Below are positions 8,162-17,114 of a DNA stretch of 57,596 nucleotides, one piece after another. The translations under genes were made by a program, and so were the position numbers. Positions within the stretch are counted from its first letter, which is position 1. Each line of letters begins with the position of its first letter. This stretch comes from Saprospiraceae bacterium (GTDB lineage Bacteria > Bacteroidota > Bacteroidia > Chitinophagales > Saprospiraceae): contig JAEUUP010000112.1 in NCBI GenBank assembly GCA_016787525.1, positions 1-57,596 of the forward strand, read 5' to 3'. The notes below the pieces were generated by a model. The model did no database searches. It saw only the letters and a program-made list of their open reading frames with translations, and was not told where the DNA came from.

Positions 8162-9382
8162 ATGGAACAGAAACGTAGAATATATCTCGACAACAATGCG
8201 ACTACACCTGTTGACCCTCGTGTGGTAGAGGCGATGATTCCTTATTTCACCAATCATTTTGGCAATGCTGCCAGCCGCAACCACCCTTTCGGTTGGGAAG
8301 CAGAAGAAGGTGTTGACTACGCACGTGAGCAAGTCGCCAAACTCATTGGTGCAGAAGAAAAAGAAATCATTTTCACTTCGGGCGCAACAGAAGCCATCAA
8401 TTTGGCTCTCAAAGGTGCATTCGAGATGTATGCTAAAAAAGGCAATCATATCATTACGGTCAAAACAGAACACAAAGCCGTTTTGGATACCTGCAAACAC
8501 ATTGAGAAAATGGGTGGCGAAGTCACTTATCTCGATGTCAATTACGATGCCACGATTAATCTGGATGAACTCGAAGCAGCCATCAAACCCAATACTATTT
8601 TGGTGTCTGTGATGTTTGCAAACAACGAAACGGGTGTGATTCAAGATATGAAACGCATCGGTGAGATTTGCGCCAAACATGGTGTTTTGTTTATGTCGGA
8701 TATTACGCAAGCCGCAGGCAAAATACCTGTGAACGTAAAAGAATTGGGTATTCACTTGGCAACTTTCACAGCGCACAAAATGTACGGCCCTAAAGGTGTC
8801 GGTGCGTTATTCGTCAATCGCATCAAACCCCGTGTGAAGGTGACTGCTCAAATTGATGGTGGTGGTCACGAGCGTGGTATGCGTTCGGGAACTTTGAATG
8901 TGCCAGGCATTGTCGGTTTTGGCAAAGCGGCTGAAATCGCGATGCAAGACATGGAAAAAGACGCAGCACGTCTGTCGAAAATGCGCGACCGCCTGCAAAA
9001 TGCACTTTTGGAATTGGAAGAAACAACAATCAATGGCACAACAGCAAGCCGTATGCCGCATGTGACCAATATGTCATTCAAACACGTCGAAGGTGAAGGT
9101 TTGATGATGACGTTCAATCAAGAAATTGGTTTGTCATCGGGTTCAGCTTGTACTTCGGCTTCGCTTGAGCCTTCTTATGTGTTGGTGGCTATGGGTTTGG
9201 GCGACGATTTGGCGCATTCTTCTTTGCGTTTTTCGTTGGGTCGTTTCACAACCGATGCGGACATTGACTACACCATCGAAGCCATTAAAAAAGGTGTGAA
9301 CCACATGCGCGATTTGTCGCCTATTTGGGAAATGTACAAAGAAGGTATTGACTTATCGCAAGTAGAATGGTCTGAGCATTAG
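8162..9382 (+). CDS. iscS: Cysteine desulfurase IscS
   Basis: A PLP enzyme that takes sulfur from cysteine for Fe-S cluster assembly. Its PLP lysine is K206 in TAHKMYGPKG and its persulfide cysteine is C330 in SSGSACTSASLEPSYV, the long-loop IscS type. The N-terminus IYLDNNATTPVDPRV and the GATEAIN and NNETGVIQ motifs are standard. Length is 406. It is followed by iscU (102 bp) and an iscA-like gene (89 bp), giving a compact isc set without iscR, hscA/B or fdx in view. No 10-mer lies in this gene, but one begins 3 bp after the stop (9385), in the iscS-iscU gap. Confidence 0.97.
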   Translation: MEQKRRIYLDNNATTPVDPRVVEAMIPYFTNHFGNAASRNHPFGWEAEEGVDYAREQVAKLIGAEEKEIIFTSGATEAINLALKGAFEMYAKKGNHIITVKTEHKAVLDTCKHIEKMGGEVTYLDVNYDATINLDELEAAIKPNTILVSVMFANNETGVIQDMKRIGEICAKHGVLFMSDITQAAGKIPVNVKELGIHLATFTAHKMYGPKGVGALFVNRIKPRVKVTAQIDGGGHERGMRSGTLNVPGIVGFGKAAEIAMQDMEKDAARLSKMRDRLQNALLELEETTINGTTASRMPHVTNMSFKHVEGEGLMMTFNQEIGLSSGSACTSASLEPSYVLVAMGLGDDLAHSSLRFSLGRFTTDADIDYTIEAIKKGVNHMRDLSPIWEMYKEGIDLSQVEWSEH

Positions 9383-9484
9383 ATTACTGAGGGGTAGTGT
9401 TTTCAAATTCGTAAATATTGACACCCCTTTTAACGCAACAATTTGAAAATCAATATTCATTAATAATATTCAATAGAAAATACA

Positions 9485-9883
9485 ATGGCATATTCAGAAA
9501 AAGTAATTGACCATTTCCATAATCCACGCAACGTGGGTACACTCGATAAGGCTAAAAAAACAGTTGGAACAGGCTTAGTTGGCGCACCTGAGTGCGGTGA
9601 CGTGATGCGTTTGCAAATCGAAGTAGATGAATCAACGAACACCATCGTTGATGCCAAATTCAAAACTTTCGGTTGCGGTTCGGCTATTGCCTCTTCATCA
9701 TTGGCAACTGAGTGGCTCAAAGGCAAAACAGTTGACCAAGCTTTAGCGATAGACAATATGGACATCGTTGAAGAATTGGCTTTGCCTCCTGTGAAAATTC
9801 ACTGCTCGGTGCTTGCAGAAGACGCTATCAAAGCGGCTATCAAGGACTATCAAGTGAAAAACGGCTTACTCGTTGAGGCATAA
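9485..9883 (+). CDS. iscU: Fe-S cluster scaffold IscU
   Basis: A 132-residue scaffold on which IscS-derived sulfur and iron form a cluster. The three ligand cysteines are C37 (GAPECGDVM), C64 (FGCGSAIAS) and C107 (VKIHCSVLAE), and the HscA-recognition-like LPPVK motif precedes C107. The sequence is the IscU rather than the SufU type, since it has no insertion between the first two cysteines. It is cotranscribed with iscS by position. The gap to the next gene carries a hairpin (9902-9941). Confidence 0.97.
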   Translation: MAYSEKVIDHFHNPRNVGTLDKAKKTVGTGLVGAPECGDVMRLQIEVDESTNTIVDAKFKTFGCGSAIASSSLATEWLKGKTVDQALAIDNMDIVEELALPPVKIHCSVLAEDAIKAAIKDYQVKNGLLVEA

Positions 9884-9901
9884 ATTAAGTATAACATGTG
9901 G

Positions 9902-9941
9902 GCGATAAACTATAAAATGAGACCGTTTTATGCTTTATCGC
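9902..9941 (+). terminator. Hairpin in the iscU-iscA gap
   Basis: GCGATAAA (9902-9909) pairs with TTTATCGC (9934-9941), and ATAAAA with TTTTAT inside it. No U run follows directly, so it may be an mRNA-stability or attenuation element rather than a terminator. Confidence 0.45.
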
Positions 9942-9972
9942 TCTCTTATCTACTTCATAATTTAGATAAAAA

Positions 9973-10299
9973 ATGATATTCGTAGCAGATTCAGCCAAAG
10001 ATAAAATTGCAGAAATACGCAATACTGAGCATTTGACTACTGAACATTTTGTGCGTGTTTCCGTAGTCAGTGGCGGCTGTTCGGGTTTGTCCTACAAAAT
10101 GGATTTTGATAACGAAAACAAACCCAACGACCAAGTTTTTGAGCATAATGGCGTGAAAGTCGTTACTGATTTGAAAAGTTTCCTCTATCTGTTCAACACC
10201 ACGCTTGAATTTTCAGGTGGTTTGAATGGCAAAGGCTTTGTGTTCAATAATCCAAATGCTGCCCGCACCTGCGGCTGTGGCGAAAGTTTTGCAGTCTAA
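9973..10299 (+). CDS. iscA: IscA/HesB-family Fe-S carrier
   Basis: A 108-residue A-type carrier protein. The three conserved cysteines are C36 (VSGGCSGLSYKMDF) and C100 and C102 (TCGCGESFAV), and the FVFNNPNA stretch before the C-terminal pair is typical. It follows iscU in the same direction and completes the isc set. IscA, ErpA and SufA cannot be told apart from sequence alone; the name follows its neighbours. It contains no dispersed 10-mer. Confidence 0.9.
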   Translation: MIFVADSAKDKIAEIRNTEHLTTEHFVRVSVVSGGCSGLSYKMDFDNENKPNDQVFEHNGVKVVTDLKSFLYLFNTTLEFSGGLNGKGFVFNNPNAARTCGCGESFAV

Positions 10300-10323
10300 T
10301 TTGCAGCCTAATAAAAGAAGCCA

Positions 10324-10374
10324 GATTAGAGATTTTGAAGTTTTCTCTTGTCTATAATTTCAAAATCTCTAATC
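10324..10374. terminator. 16-bp inverted repeat after iscA
   Basis: GATTAGAGATTTTGAA (10324-10339) is perfectly inverted at 10359-10374 across a 19-nt loop. It overlaps the in-frame extension upstream of ogt, which supports starting ogt at 10392. Confidence 0.6.
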
Positions 10375-10391
10375 TCAACATCTTCTCTCCA

Positions 10392-10904
10392 ATGTCTTCC
10401 ATTTACAAAATCAATCGTTCCAATGCTGAGAATCTGTGTACAAGTTATATGGATTCGCCCATCGGGCTGCTCGAAGTGCGTTGTACTGAGGGGGGGCTAA
10501 GGAGTCTCAATTTTGTAGATGAGAAAAAATTTGATGACAACCCCAATGCGTACAATCTTTTGACTCTCAAACAATTAACAGAGTATTTTGAAGGCAAAAG
10601 AAAAGAATTTGACCTGCCTTTAGACCTCGAAGGCACCGACTTCCAAAAACGTGTATGGGCAGAATTGCTCAAAATTCCATTCGGTAAAACACGTTCCTAC
10701 CTCGAACAGTCCAAAGCTGTCGGCGATGTCAAAGCAATTCGCGCTGTCGCATCTGCCAACGGGCAAAATAAAATTGCTATCATCGTGCCTTGCCACCGAG
10801 TGATTGGCTCTGATGGCTCATTGACAGGTTTTGCAAGTGGTTTGCACCGTAAAAAGTGGCTTTTAGAGTTTGAAAATCCGCCTATTCAAGGCGAGTTGTT
10901 CTGA
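10392..10904 (+). CDS. ogt: Methylated-DNA--protein-cysteine methyltransferase
   Basis: A suicide DNA-repair protein that removes methyl groups from O6-methylguanine. The acceptor is C134 in IVPCHRVIGSDGSL; the helix-turn-helix region GKTRSYLEQSKAVG and the asparagine hinge ASANGQN are present. Without an N-terminal Ada domain, the 170-residue protein is the Ogt/MGMT type. The frame is open from 10335, but that stretch is a 16-bp palindrome, so the ATG at 10392 (MSSIYKIN) is the better start. A 10-mer with seven G residues encodes CTEGGL near residue 31, a natural position for CxxGL in the family. Confidence 0.93.
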   Translation: MSSIYKINRSNAENLCTSYMDSPIGLLEVRCTEGGLRSLNFVDEKKFDDNPNAYNLLTLKQLTEYFEGKRKEFDLPLDLEGTDFQKRVWAELLKIPFGKTRSYLEQSKAVGDVKAIRAVASANGQNKIAIIVPCHRVIGSDGSLTGFASGLHRKKWLLEFENPPIQGELF

Positions 10905-10948
10905 TAAACTTTCAATTTTTTATGAAACTTCTAAACAAAACCCTTTAA

Positions 10949-10996
10949 AAAAAGTTAGGTTGCTGAGTTATAGAAAAGCCCAACTCACTAACTTTT
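10949..10996 (+). terminator. Hairpin between ogt and the MMPL gene
   Basis: AAAGTTAG pairs with CTAACTTT, and TGAGTT with AACTCA, forming an interrupted stem that ends just before the ATG at 10997. It may end ogt transcription or structure the next leader. Confidence 0.5.
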
Positions 10997-13258
10997 ATGA
11001 ACTTTAACCTGCTTCTTTTTCGGCGTATTGTTTTCTCAATATTTGCCGTTTTCATCATTCTATCAGCTTATTTCACGACGAAATTGCGTTTTTCATTTGA
11101 TTTTGAGCAGTTTTTTCCACAAGGTGATGCTGATTTAGAGTTTTTTCAAGATTTCATTAAAAATTTTGAAACAGACGACAATTTCTTATTGGTCGGTATT
11201 GAGCATCATACTGAGGGGGGGGTATTTGACCAATCTTTTCTACAAAAGTTTGATAGTTTGACCGAAAAATCGGCAGAATTACCTTATATCACAGACAATC
11301 AATCGCTGACAAAAGTCAAACTACCCGTCAAATCCGCTTTTGGCATCATGCCGATTCCGGCAATTCATATTGAAGACTCTTCCTACTATGCCGAAGACCG
11401 CATAAAAGTTTTGAGTGACCCACGCTTTGTGCGCAACTTGATTTCGGAAGATGGCAAATCACTCGTCTTATTCTTAAAAACGAAAGATAAAATCAATCTC
11501 GAAGAGTCCGAAACCTTAATGCACAGCCTCGACTCATTGGTCAAATCCTTCAATTTTAACGATTATCATTATTTAGGACGGGCTAATTTTCAGAAAGAAT
11601 TGGTCTGGATGCAAAAACGAGAAGTTTTCGTTTCGACTATTGTGGCGGCTATTTTGGTGTCCATCATCATCACTATTTTGTTTCGCCGTTGGAAAACAGT
11701 GGCGTTGGCGATGACTTCTATCGGGCTCTCAATGTTTTTATTTTTCGGCATTTTAGGTATTTGGGGGCGTGAATTGTCAGCAATGGCAGCGTTGTATCCT
11801 GTTTTGATGGTCATTATCGGCACGTCTGACTTCATTCACATGCTATCAAAATACATTGATGAACTGCGCCGAGGACACAGTCAAGACGAAGCGATATGGC
11901 TCACGATGAAAGAAATCGGCTTAGCTACTCTGATGACCGCCGTGACGACGGCTGTTGGCTTTGCAACGCTCGTGACCAGCCGAGTCGTGCCCATTCAGCA
12001 ATTTGGGGTCAATGCAGCCATTGGGGTCATGGTGGCTTATGTAACGGTTCTGTTGTTCACGACTGCTATGTTTTCGTTTTTTAATGTCAATGACTTGATT
12101 TTACTGAGGGGTGGCTCGACGCGCATTGAACAACTGATGCAAAAGGTTTATCAAGTAACCAAGCTGCGTTCGCGCACGATTGGACTTATTGCGATGGGTG
12201 TGCTGCTGGTTTCTGTGTATGGTGTCAGTAAAATTAAAACCAATTACAGTATCGAGGACAATATGCCAATTGGCGAAAAAGTAACGAGCGATTTTTTCTT
12301 TTTTGAAAAAGTATTTGCTGGTTTTCGCCCCTTGGAATACGCTGTTTTTGCCCAAAATGGCTTGCGGGCAGACGATTATGCCGTAATGAATGCTATGAAT
12401 AGAGTTGAGGAATATATAAAAACCATACCTGCTATTAGGTCGGTCACTTCACCAACGATGATTTACAAATCCATCAATCAAATGACCAATGGCAATAGGA
12501 ATGAAGCTTTTTTATTTCCTTCCGATTCAAGTCAATTTGCTGATTTTCAAATCATTGCAGAACAAATACCTAAATCTGCTTCTCAAGTTTTGATGTCGAA
12601 AGATGGCACAAAAGCGCGGATTGCAACCAAAGTTTCTGACTTAGGAGCGGATTCTGTCATGGCTGTCGGCAACCGTATTGATGCGTGGATTGCCAGCAAT
12701 ATTGACTCCAATGTGGCTAAATTTAGGCGAACAGGCACAGGTTACATCATTGACAAAAACGCTATGTATATCCGCGACGATTTGCTCGAAGGTATTGCGT
12801 GGGAAGTAGGCTTGATTGCTCTCATTATGGGTCTGATGTTGCGAAATGCGCGCATGATTGTGATTTTTTTGATTCCCAATCTATTTCCACTTGTGTTTGC
12901 AGGTGCGCTGTTGGGCTATTTGGGCATTGATTTAGATGCTGGTATTTCTATGATTTTCACCGTTGTTTTTGGTATTTCGATTGACGACACGATTCACTTT
13001 TTGTCCAGTTTCAATATCAACCGAAAAAAAGGACAGACAGTAGATAAAGCGTTACATACCACGCTTTTAGAAACGGGAAAACCTGTTTGTATCACCACGA
13101 TTATCCTATTTTTTGGTTTTTTAGTCATGCTTTTCTCAATTCACCCCCCCTCAGTAACTGTCGGCAAATTGATAGCTGTAACCCTCATAACAGCGTTGAT
13201 GAGCGATTTATTTATCAATCCAATACTCATTCGTTGGTGGATAAAAGACAAAATATGA
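10997..13258 (+). CDS. MMPL/RND-superfamily transporter
   Basis: A 753-residue inner-membrane exporter of the MMPL class, probably proton driven. The topology is the RND duplication: one N-terminal helix, a periplasmic domain (about 30-200), six helices (about 205-390), a second periplasmic domain and a second block of six helices (about 600-750). The membrane blocks carry acidic residues, as in IGTSDFIHMLSKY and VFGISIDDTIHFLSSF, the second matching the conserved GxxxDD motif. Substrates of this class are often lipids or hydrophobic molecules; here the substrate is unknown. Three 10-mers lie inside (11209 with eight G residues, 12102 and 13147). Confidence 0.88.
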   Translation: MNFNLLLFRRIVFSIFAVFIILSAYFTTKLRFSFDFEQFFPQGDADLEFFQDFIKNFETDDNFLLVGIEHHTEGGVFDQSFLQKFDSLTEKSAELPYITDNQSLTKVKLPVKSAFGIMPIPAIHIEDSSYYAEDRIKVLSDPRFVRNLISEDGKSLVLFLKTKDKINLEESETLMHSLDSLVKSFNFNDYHYLGRANFQKELVWMQKREVFVSTIVAAILVSIIITILFRRWKTVALAMTSIGLSMFLFFGILGIWGRELSAMAALYPVLMVIIGTSDFIHMLSKYIDELRRGHSQDEAIWLTMKEIGLATLMTAVTTAVGFATLVTSRVVPIQQFGVNAAIGVMVAYVTVLLFTTAMFSFFNVNDLILLRGGSTRIEQLMQKVYQVTKLRSRTIGLIAMGVLLVSVYGVSKIKTNYSIEDNMPIGEKVTSDFFFFEKVFAGFRPLEYAVFAQNGLRADDYAVMNAMNRVEEYIKTIPAIRSVTSPTMIYKSINQMTNGNRNEAFLFPSDSSQFADFQIIAEQIPKSASQVLMSKDGTKARIATKVSDLGADSVMAVGNRIDAWIASNIDSNVAKFRRTGTGYIIDKNAMYIRDDLLEGIAWEVGLIALIMGLMLRNARMIVIFLIPNLFPLVFAGALLGYLGIDLDAGISMIFTVVFGISIDDTIHFLSSFNINRKKGQTVDKALHTTLLETGKPVCITTIILFFGFLVMLFSIHPPSVTVGKLIAVTLITALMSDLFINPILIRWWIKDKI

Positions 13259-13263
13259 AATGA

Positions 13264-13298
13264 AAAAGGCAGTCATTCAAACGAAATGACTGCCTTTT
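13264..13298. terminator. Bidirectional intrinsic terminator
   Basis: AAAAGGCAGTCATT (13264-13277) pairs perfectly with AATGACTGCCTTTT (13285-13298) between the converging MMPL and cysK genes. Confidence 0.9.
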
Positions 13299-13315
13299 CT
13301 ATGTTTCGTATTTTT

Positions 13316-14227
13316 TTAAAACAAACCTTCTACCGACCAATAACGCTCGCCTGTGTCGTAGTTGAAAGTCAAAATTCTTGCACCTTTAGGTAATGAAGGC
13401 AGTTTTTTCTCAACCGCTGCTAACGATGCCCCCGTGGAAATGCCCGCTAAAATGCCTTCCTCGCGTGCCAATCGCTGTGCCATAGCAAAAGCCTCCTCTT
13501 TCGATACTTTGATGACACCATCTAAAACGTCCGTATGTAAATTGGCAGGAATAAAACCAGCACCGATACCTTGAATCGGATGCGGCGAGGGCGCCCCCCC
13601 GCTGATGACGGGAGATGCCGCTGGTTCAACCGCGAAAACTTTCAAATTTGACATTTTAGGCTTCAATATTTCACCACAACCTGTAATGTGTCCACCTGTT
13701 CCTACACCTGTGATGAGTGCATCGAGTCCATCAGGAAAATCCTGCAAAATTTCGAGTGCCGTAGCGTCTTTATGTATTTTTATATTCGATTGATTCTCAA
13801 ACTGTTGTGGCATCCAAGCATTGGGTAATGAAGCAACCAATTCCTTGGCTTTTTCGATAGCTCCTTTCATACCCTTTTCGCGAGGTGTTAACTCAAAACT
13901 TGCTCCATAAGCCGCCATGATTTTGCGTCGTTCGATTGACATGGATTCTGGCATGACCAAAATCAACTTATAACCTTTGACCGCACACACCATCGCTAAA
14001 CCGATGCCTGTATTGCCAGATGTTGGCTCAATAACAACAGCCCCCTCAGTAATTTGACCAGTTTTTTCCGCTTCTTCAATCATGGAAAGGGCGATGCGGT
14101 CTTTGATACTTGCACCTGGATTCTGTTTTTCTAATTTTATGTAAATTTCGTAGTCGTCGCCAAACAAGCGATTTATTCGGACATGTGGTGTGTTGCCAAT
14201 GACACCTAAAACGTTTTGGAATTTCAT
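13316..14227 (-). CDS. cysK: Cysteine synthase A
   Basis: O-acetylserine sulfhydrylase: O-acetylserine plus sulfide gives cysteine. The PLP lysine is K42 in [12 protein letters not shown], the substrate loop is [11 protein letters not shown], and the phosphate-binding [10 protein letters not shown] is present. The 303-residue length is standard. The gene lies 38 bp downstream of cysE on the same strand, forming a two-gene pathway operon (serine to O-acetylserine to cysteine) beside the cysteine-using isc genes. The 10-mer at 14042 encodes TEGA in [17 protein letters not shown], where the family already has a turn, so no residues seem to be inserted. Confidence 0.96.
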   Translation of the reverse strand: MKFQNVLGVIGNTPHVRINRLFGDDYEIYIKLEKQNPGASIKDRIALSMIEEAEKTGQITEGAVVIEPTSGNTGIGLAMVCAVKGYKLILVMPESMSIERRKIMAAYGASFELTPREKGMKGAIEKAKELVASLPNAWMPQQFENQSNIKIHKDATALEILQDFPDGLDALITGVGTGGHITGCGEILKPKMSNLKVFAVEPAASPVISGGAPSPHPIQGIGAGFIPANLHTDVLDGVIKVSKEEAFAMAQRLAREEGILAGISTGASLAAVEKKLPSLPKGARILTFNYDTGERYWSVEGLF

Positions 14228-14265
14228 TTTCTCAGTTTTTTATTGATAATCAATGAGTTGCTTTT

Positions 14266-15132
14266 TCAAATAACAAAATTAATGGGTTCAGCGAAGTCTT
14301 TATTGGTGCGTACTTTCACTTCGCTTTTATGATACACTAAGGAGTTGGCAGGCACCCCCTCAGTAAGCCATACATTACCACCTATCACAGAGTCCTTACC
14401 AATCACCGTACGTCCACCTAAAATCGTTGCACCTGAATAAATGACCACATTGTCTTCGATAGTCGGATGACGCTTATTATTCGCTTCTGCTTTGACGACA
14501 CTCAACGCACCTAAAGTCACTCCCTGATAAATTTTTACATTATTACCAATAATACATGTCTCTCCAATCACAACCCCCGTTCCGTGGTCAATAAAAAAAC
14601 CTGAACCGATGACAGCTCCTGGATTGATGTCAATACCCGTCTGGCTGTGCGCCCATTCCGAAATCATACGTGGTAAAATAGGAATATTCAGTTCATACAT
14701 TTCGTGTGCAAAACGATACACAGCTATGGCATAAAAACCCGGATAGGCTGCAATCACTTCTTCGATACTACTTGCGGCTGGATCAAATGCCAAAGTAGCC
14801 TCCGCATCTTGTCGCAACAAGCTATAAATCAATGGAATACGTGCGAAGTATTGCTTGACAATGAGTTCTATCGGCTCTATTTCCTCTTCCAGTGGTGTTA
14901 GCAATTCCCATAGTTGTAACTCCAATTGTCTGATTTCCAGCTCGCTCACAGCCTCAGCACAGCGCACAGGGAATAAAATATCAATGAGTCGGTCAATCCA
15001 TTCATGCGCTTTTTTCTTATTGGGTAAAGGGCGCAGTTGTTGGCGATATTGCTCATGAATCTGTTTGACAAGACTTTGAGCCTCATTCATATCTTTATTT
15101 TGTCTCGATTTTTTTAGTAACTCCATTTGCAT
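14266..15132 (-). CDS. cysE: Serine O-acetyltransferase
   Basis: Acetylates serine for cysteine synthesis. The C-terminal left-handed beta helix is visible as hexapeptides from about residue 185 ([19 protein letters not shown]) to [11 protein letters not shown]; the catalytic His lies in [13 protein letters not shown]. The 288-residue product has a longer N-terminal helical part, as in the EpsC/SatA type. Start choice: ATGs at 15132 and 15126 are both possible. It is first in the cysE-cysK operon. The 10-mer at 14356 encodes TEG inside [11 protein letters not shown], again at a natural coil. Confidence 0.95.
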   Translation of the reverse strand: MQMELLKKSRQNKDMNEAQSLVKQIHEQYRQQLRPLPNKKKAHEWIDRLIDILFPVRCAEAVSELEIRQLELQLWELLTPLEEEIEPIELIVKQYFARIPLIYSLLRQDAEATLAFDPAASSIEEVIAAYPGFYAIAVYRFAHEMYELNIPILPRMISEWAHSQTGIDINPGAVIGSGFFIDHGTGVVIGETCIIGNNVKIYQGVTLGALSVVKAEANNKRHPTIEDNVVIYSGATILGGRTVIGKDSVIGGNVWLTEGVPANSLVYHKSEVKVRTNKDFAEPINFVI

Positions 15133-15231
15133 GTCTTCAATATTTTTTTGACAAAATATGAAACGAATTTCAAGCCAAAAAGATGGACAGGTTTCGACAA
15201 GACATGATAAATCATGCCCAAACGCACAATT

Positions 15232-15813
15232 TTAATCATTTTGAGAAGCCATATAAGTTGCCGTTGCGTCTAATTCTTCGTAAAAGTCAGCGCCATAAGC
15301 TCTCGTCAAGGCATCTTTTAAGAATTTATATACAGGCACTTTATGTTCAGCGCCTAATTTGCAAGCATTGGAGCAAATATCCCAACGATCGTAATTGAGT
15401 GCCTCAAAACCATCTGACCGTGTGACTCGAATGGGATAAAGATGACAAGATATGGGTTTTTGAAAATCAACTTCTCCTGCTTTCCATGCTTTTTCGATGC
15501 CACATTGTGCTATGCCATTGGGTTCTATGACCAAAAAAGCACATTTACCATCGGGCAGAAGTTGTGTGCCAAATTGTTCCATACCTTTGAAATATTCATA
15601 CCCCCCCTCAGTATCAATCTTATTTTGTCCTTCTTCGGTCAAAAATGGACGAACTTTTGGATAGATATCATTCAAAATATCCAATTCTCCATCATCTAAA
15701 GGCGCACCCATATCGCCTTCCCAACAACAAGCTCCTTTACACTTCGACAGATTACAAATGAAGTGTTCCTCAACGAGTTCGTCGCTTATTAATTTATCTT
15801 GAATAAGAATCAT
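15232..15813 (-). CDS. DUF3109 family protein with cysteine cluster
   Basis: A 193-residue member of the DUF3109 family, whose function is not established. Cysteine motifs suggest a metal or Fe-S site: CNLSKCKGACC (about residues 20-30), then GKCAF, AQCGIE, ISCHLYPIRV and DICSNACKLG. This pattern recalls the YkgJ-type CxxxxCCxxx(G)xC zinc/iron family. The 10-mer at 15604 encodes DTEGGYEY. It is monocistronic by context, between cysE and the gldN terminator. The family name is confident; the metal ligand role is inference. Confidence 0.85.
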   Translation of the reverse strand: MILIQDKLISDELVEEHFICNLSKCKGACCWEGDMGAPLDDGELDILNDIYPKVRPFLTEEGQNKIDTEGGYEYFKGMEQFGTQLLPDGKCAFLVIEPNGIAQCGIEKAWKAGEVDFQKPISCHLYPIRVTRSDGFEALNYDRWDICSNACKLGAEHKVPVYKFLKDALTRAYGADFYEELDATATYMASQND

Positions 15814-15838
15814 GCTAATTTTTTGTCGTAAAAATAAG

Positions 15839-15876
15839 AAAAACGGTCAGAACACTGTGGTGTTCTGACCGTTTTT
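15839..15876 (-). terminator. Intrinsic terminator of the gld genes
   Basis: A perfect 15-bp stem (AAACGGTCAGAACAC, 15841-15855, with its complement 15860-15874) with loop TGTG and A/T runs on both sides. It lies 27 bp past the gldN stop. Confidence 0.93.
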
Positions 15877-15902
15877 AAATTTTTTATGCCTTAAAGTGAC
15901 TA

Positions 15903-16943
15903 TTAATATGACCAAAGATCATGTTCGTAGTTAAAAATTTCTGCTTTAATTTTCTCGCCTTCCAACAAAAGGTCAATGCCTTGTAGGTAGTCTTGCAGAC
16001 GACGATTGTGAACGTTTGACTCTTTCCAAACATAACTTGAGAAACGACGTTGCTCGAACAAATCTTCCCATGACATAGGATTTGAGTCATTGCCTTCAAT
16101 GAATGCACGATGACGAGCCAAATACTCACGACAGTCAGGGTAACGAATCCAGAACAAAGGTTGTTCGTACATAAATTCACCTGCCTCATTTGTCACGTCT
16201 TTCAAAGGTGCAATACCTAAGATACGCACTTTCAAATTAGAATATTGACGGTCAAAATACCAATCTTCTTTGATACGGTAACGTTTGATGTCGTCTGGAT
16301 TAATTTTATTGAACACCACTTTGATTTTTGTTTCATAAGTAGTTGGGTCAATCTGAGTGATGGTATCGGCGTGACTCAAGATACTTTGTAGTTCTTGATT
16401 CGACATTTTGTACCAAAACTTATCATTGTCTGCCTTATAAGCTTTGATTGCCGTATCTTGTTGAATACCTTTCATTAAAACGGTGAAGAAAGGCATTTCT
16501 GGATAGATGAATGGCAAATTAATTTTTTCACGTACGTCAATAACACGCCAAACACGCTTGCTCCATAAGATATCAGCTTCACGAATGGGCTCCCAAGGTA
16601 AAAGTTGTTTGTCCAAAATCAACTTTCTTTGGACAATGCCATCGAGTGGTGCATCTGCATCTGGTGGAATATCCACATTGTTTTCGACAGGCTCTATTTT
16701 GGGCTGAGTCGTGCCACCCGGTTGTTGTTGCGTAGTGGCGGGCTGTGTTGTTGCAGGACGAGACTGCGGTTGTGTAGTCGTCGTTGTTGTTGTCGTAGGT
16801 TTTGATGCTTTATTTGCGCCGCCTGTGAAATCAGGGAAAGCATCATTGTCATTTGTCTTGACCTCTTCAGGTACTTGAGCGATGGCAACACTGACTAACA
16901 AGCTAAACGCTGCCATACTAAACCATTTCAAAGCTGACTTCAT
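15903..16943 (-). CDS. gldN: Gliding motility/type IX secretion protein GldN (PorN)
   Basis: A periplasmic protein that forms a ring with GldK around the outer-membrane part of the type IX secretion system. It has a signal peptide (FSMAAFSLLVSVAIAQ), a low-complexity Thr/Gln/Pro linker (about residues 45-85), then the conserved GldN domain with LPWEPIREADILWSKRVWRV and EDWYFDRQ and the C-terminal SWEDLFEQRRFSSYVWKESN. Length is 346. It is the last gene of gldK-L-M-N. The GldN-like fragment at 241-516 is its only relative in the window. Confidence 0.96.
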   Translation of the reverse strand: MKSALKWFSMAAFSLLVSVAIAQVPEEVKTNDNDAFPDFTGGANKASKPTTTTTTTTQPQSRPATTQPATTQQQPGGTTQPKIEPVENNVDIPPDADAPLDGIVQRKLILDKQLLPWEPIREADILWSKRVWRVIDVREKINLPFIYPEMPFFTVLMKGIQQDTAIKAYKADNDKFWYKMSNQELQSILSHADTITQIDPTTYETKIKVVFNKINPDDIKRYRIKEDWYFDRQYSNLKVRILGIAPLKDVTNEAGEFMYEQPLFWIRYPDCREYLARHRAFIEGNDSNPMSWEDLFEQRRFSSYVWKESNVHNRRLQDYLQGIDLLLEGEKIKAEIFNYEHDLWSY

Positions 16944-16992
16944 GTTACTGAAAACCGTGTTTTTGATGAAAAATCGCTTTTTATTGTCTGAA

Positions 16993-17025
16993 TACTGTCC
17001 GCAAGGACTCTTTTGAGAGAGGGGT
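16993..17025 (+). repeat. Long form of the TACTG..AGGGG element (gldM-gldN gap)
   Basis: TACTG, then mini-hairpin TCC-GCAA-GGA, then mini-hairpin CTC-TTTT-GAG, then AGAGGGGT. The insert between TACTG and AGGGG is 22 nt. Confidence 0.85.
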
Positions 17026-17043
17026 ATTCATTTTAAAAGAAAA

Positions 17044-17097
17044 CGCACTCATCTGTGTTTTATTTTCTGAAAAATGTTAAAACTGAGATGAGTGCGC
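17044..17097 (-). promoter_or_regulatory. Hairpin in the gldM-gldN gap
   Basis: CGCACTCATCT (17044-17054) is inverted as AGATGAGTGCG (17087-17097), with a 32-nt AT-rich loop, just after the gldM stop. It could cause partial termination before gldN or set mRNA stability. Confidence 0.5.
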
Positions 17098-17114
17098 TTA
17101 AATAAATTTTATCC

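Noticed and set aside
8156-8776. 206-residue frame opposite iscS
   Set aside because: Antisense shadow of a certain gene; Phe-, Cys- and His-rich without any motif.
9385-9395. The 10-mer as a ribosome-binding site
   Set aside because: AGGGG could look like a Shine-Dalgarno core, but copies are not at a fixed distance from start codons and occur on both strands.
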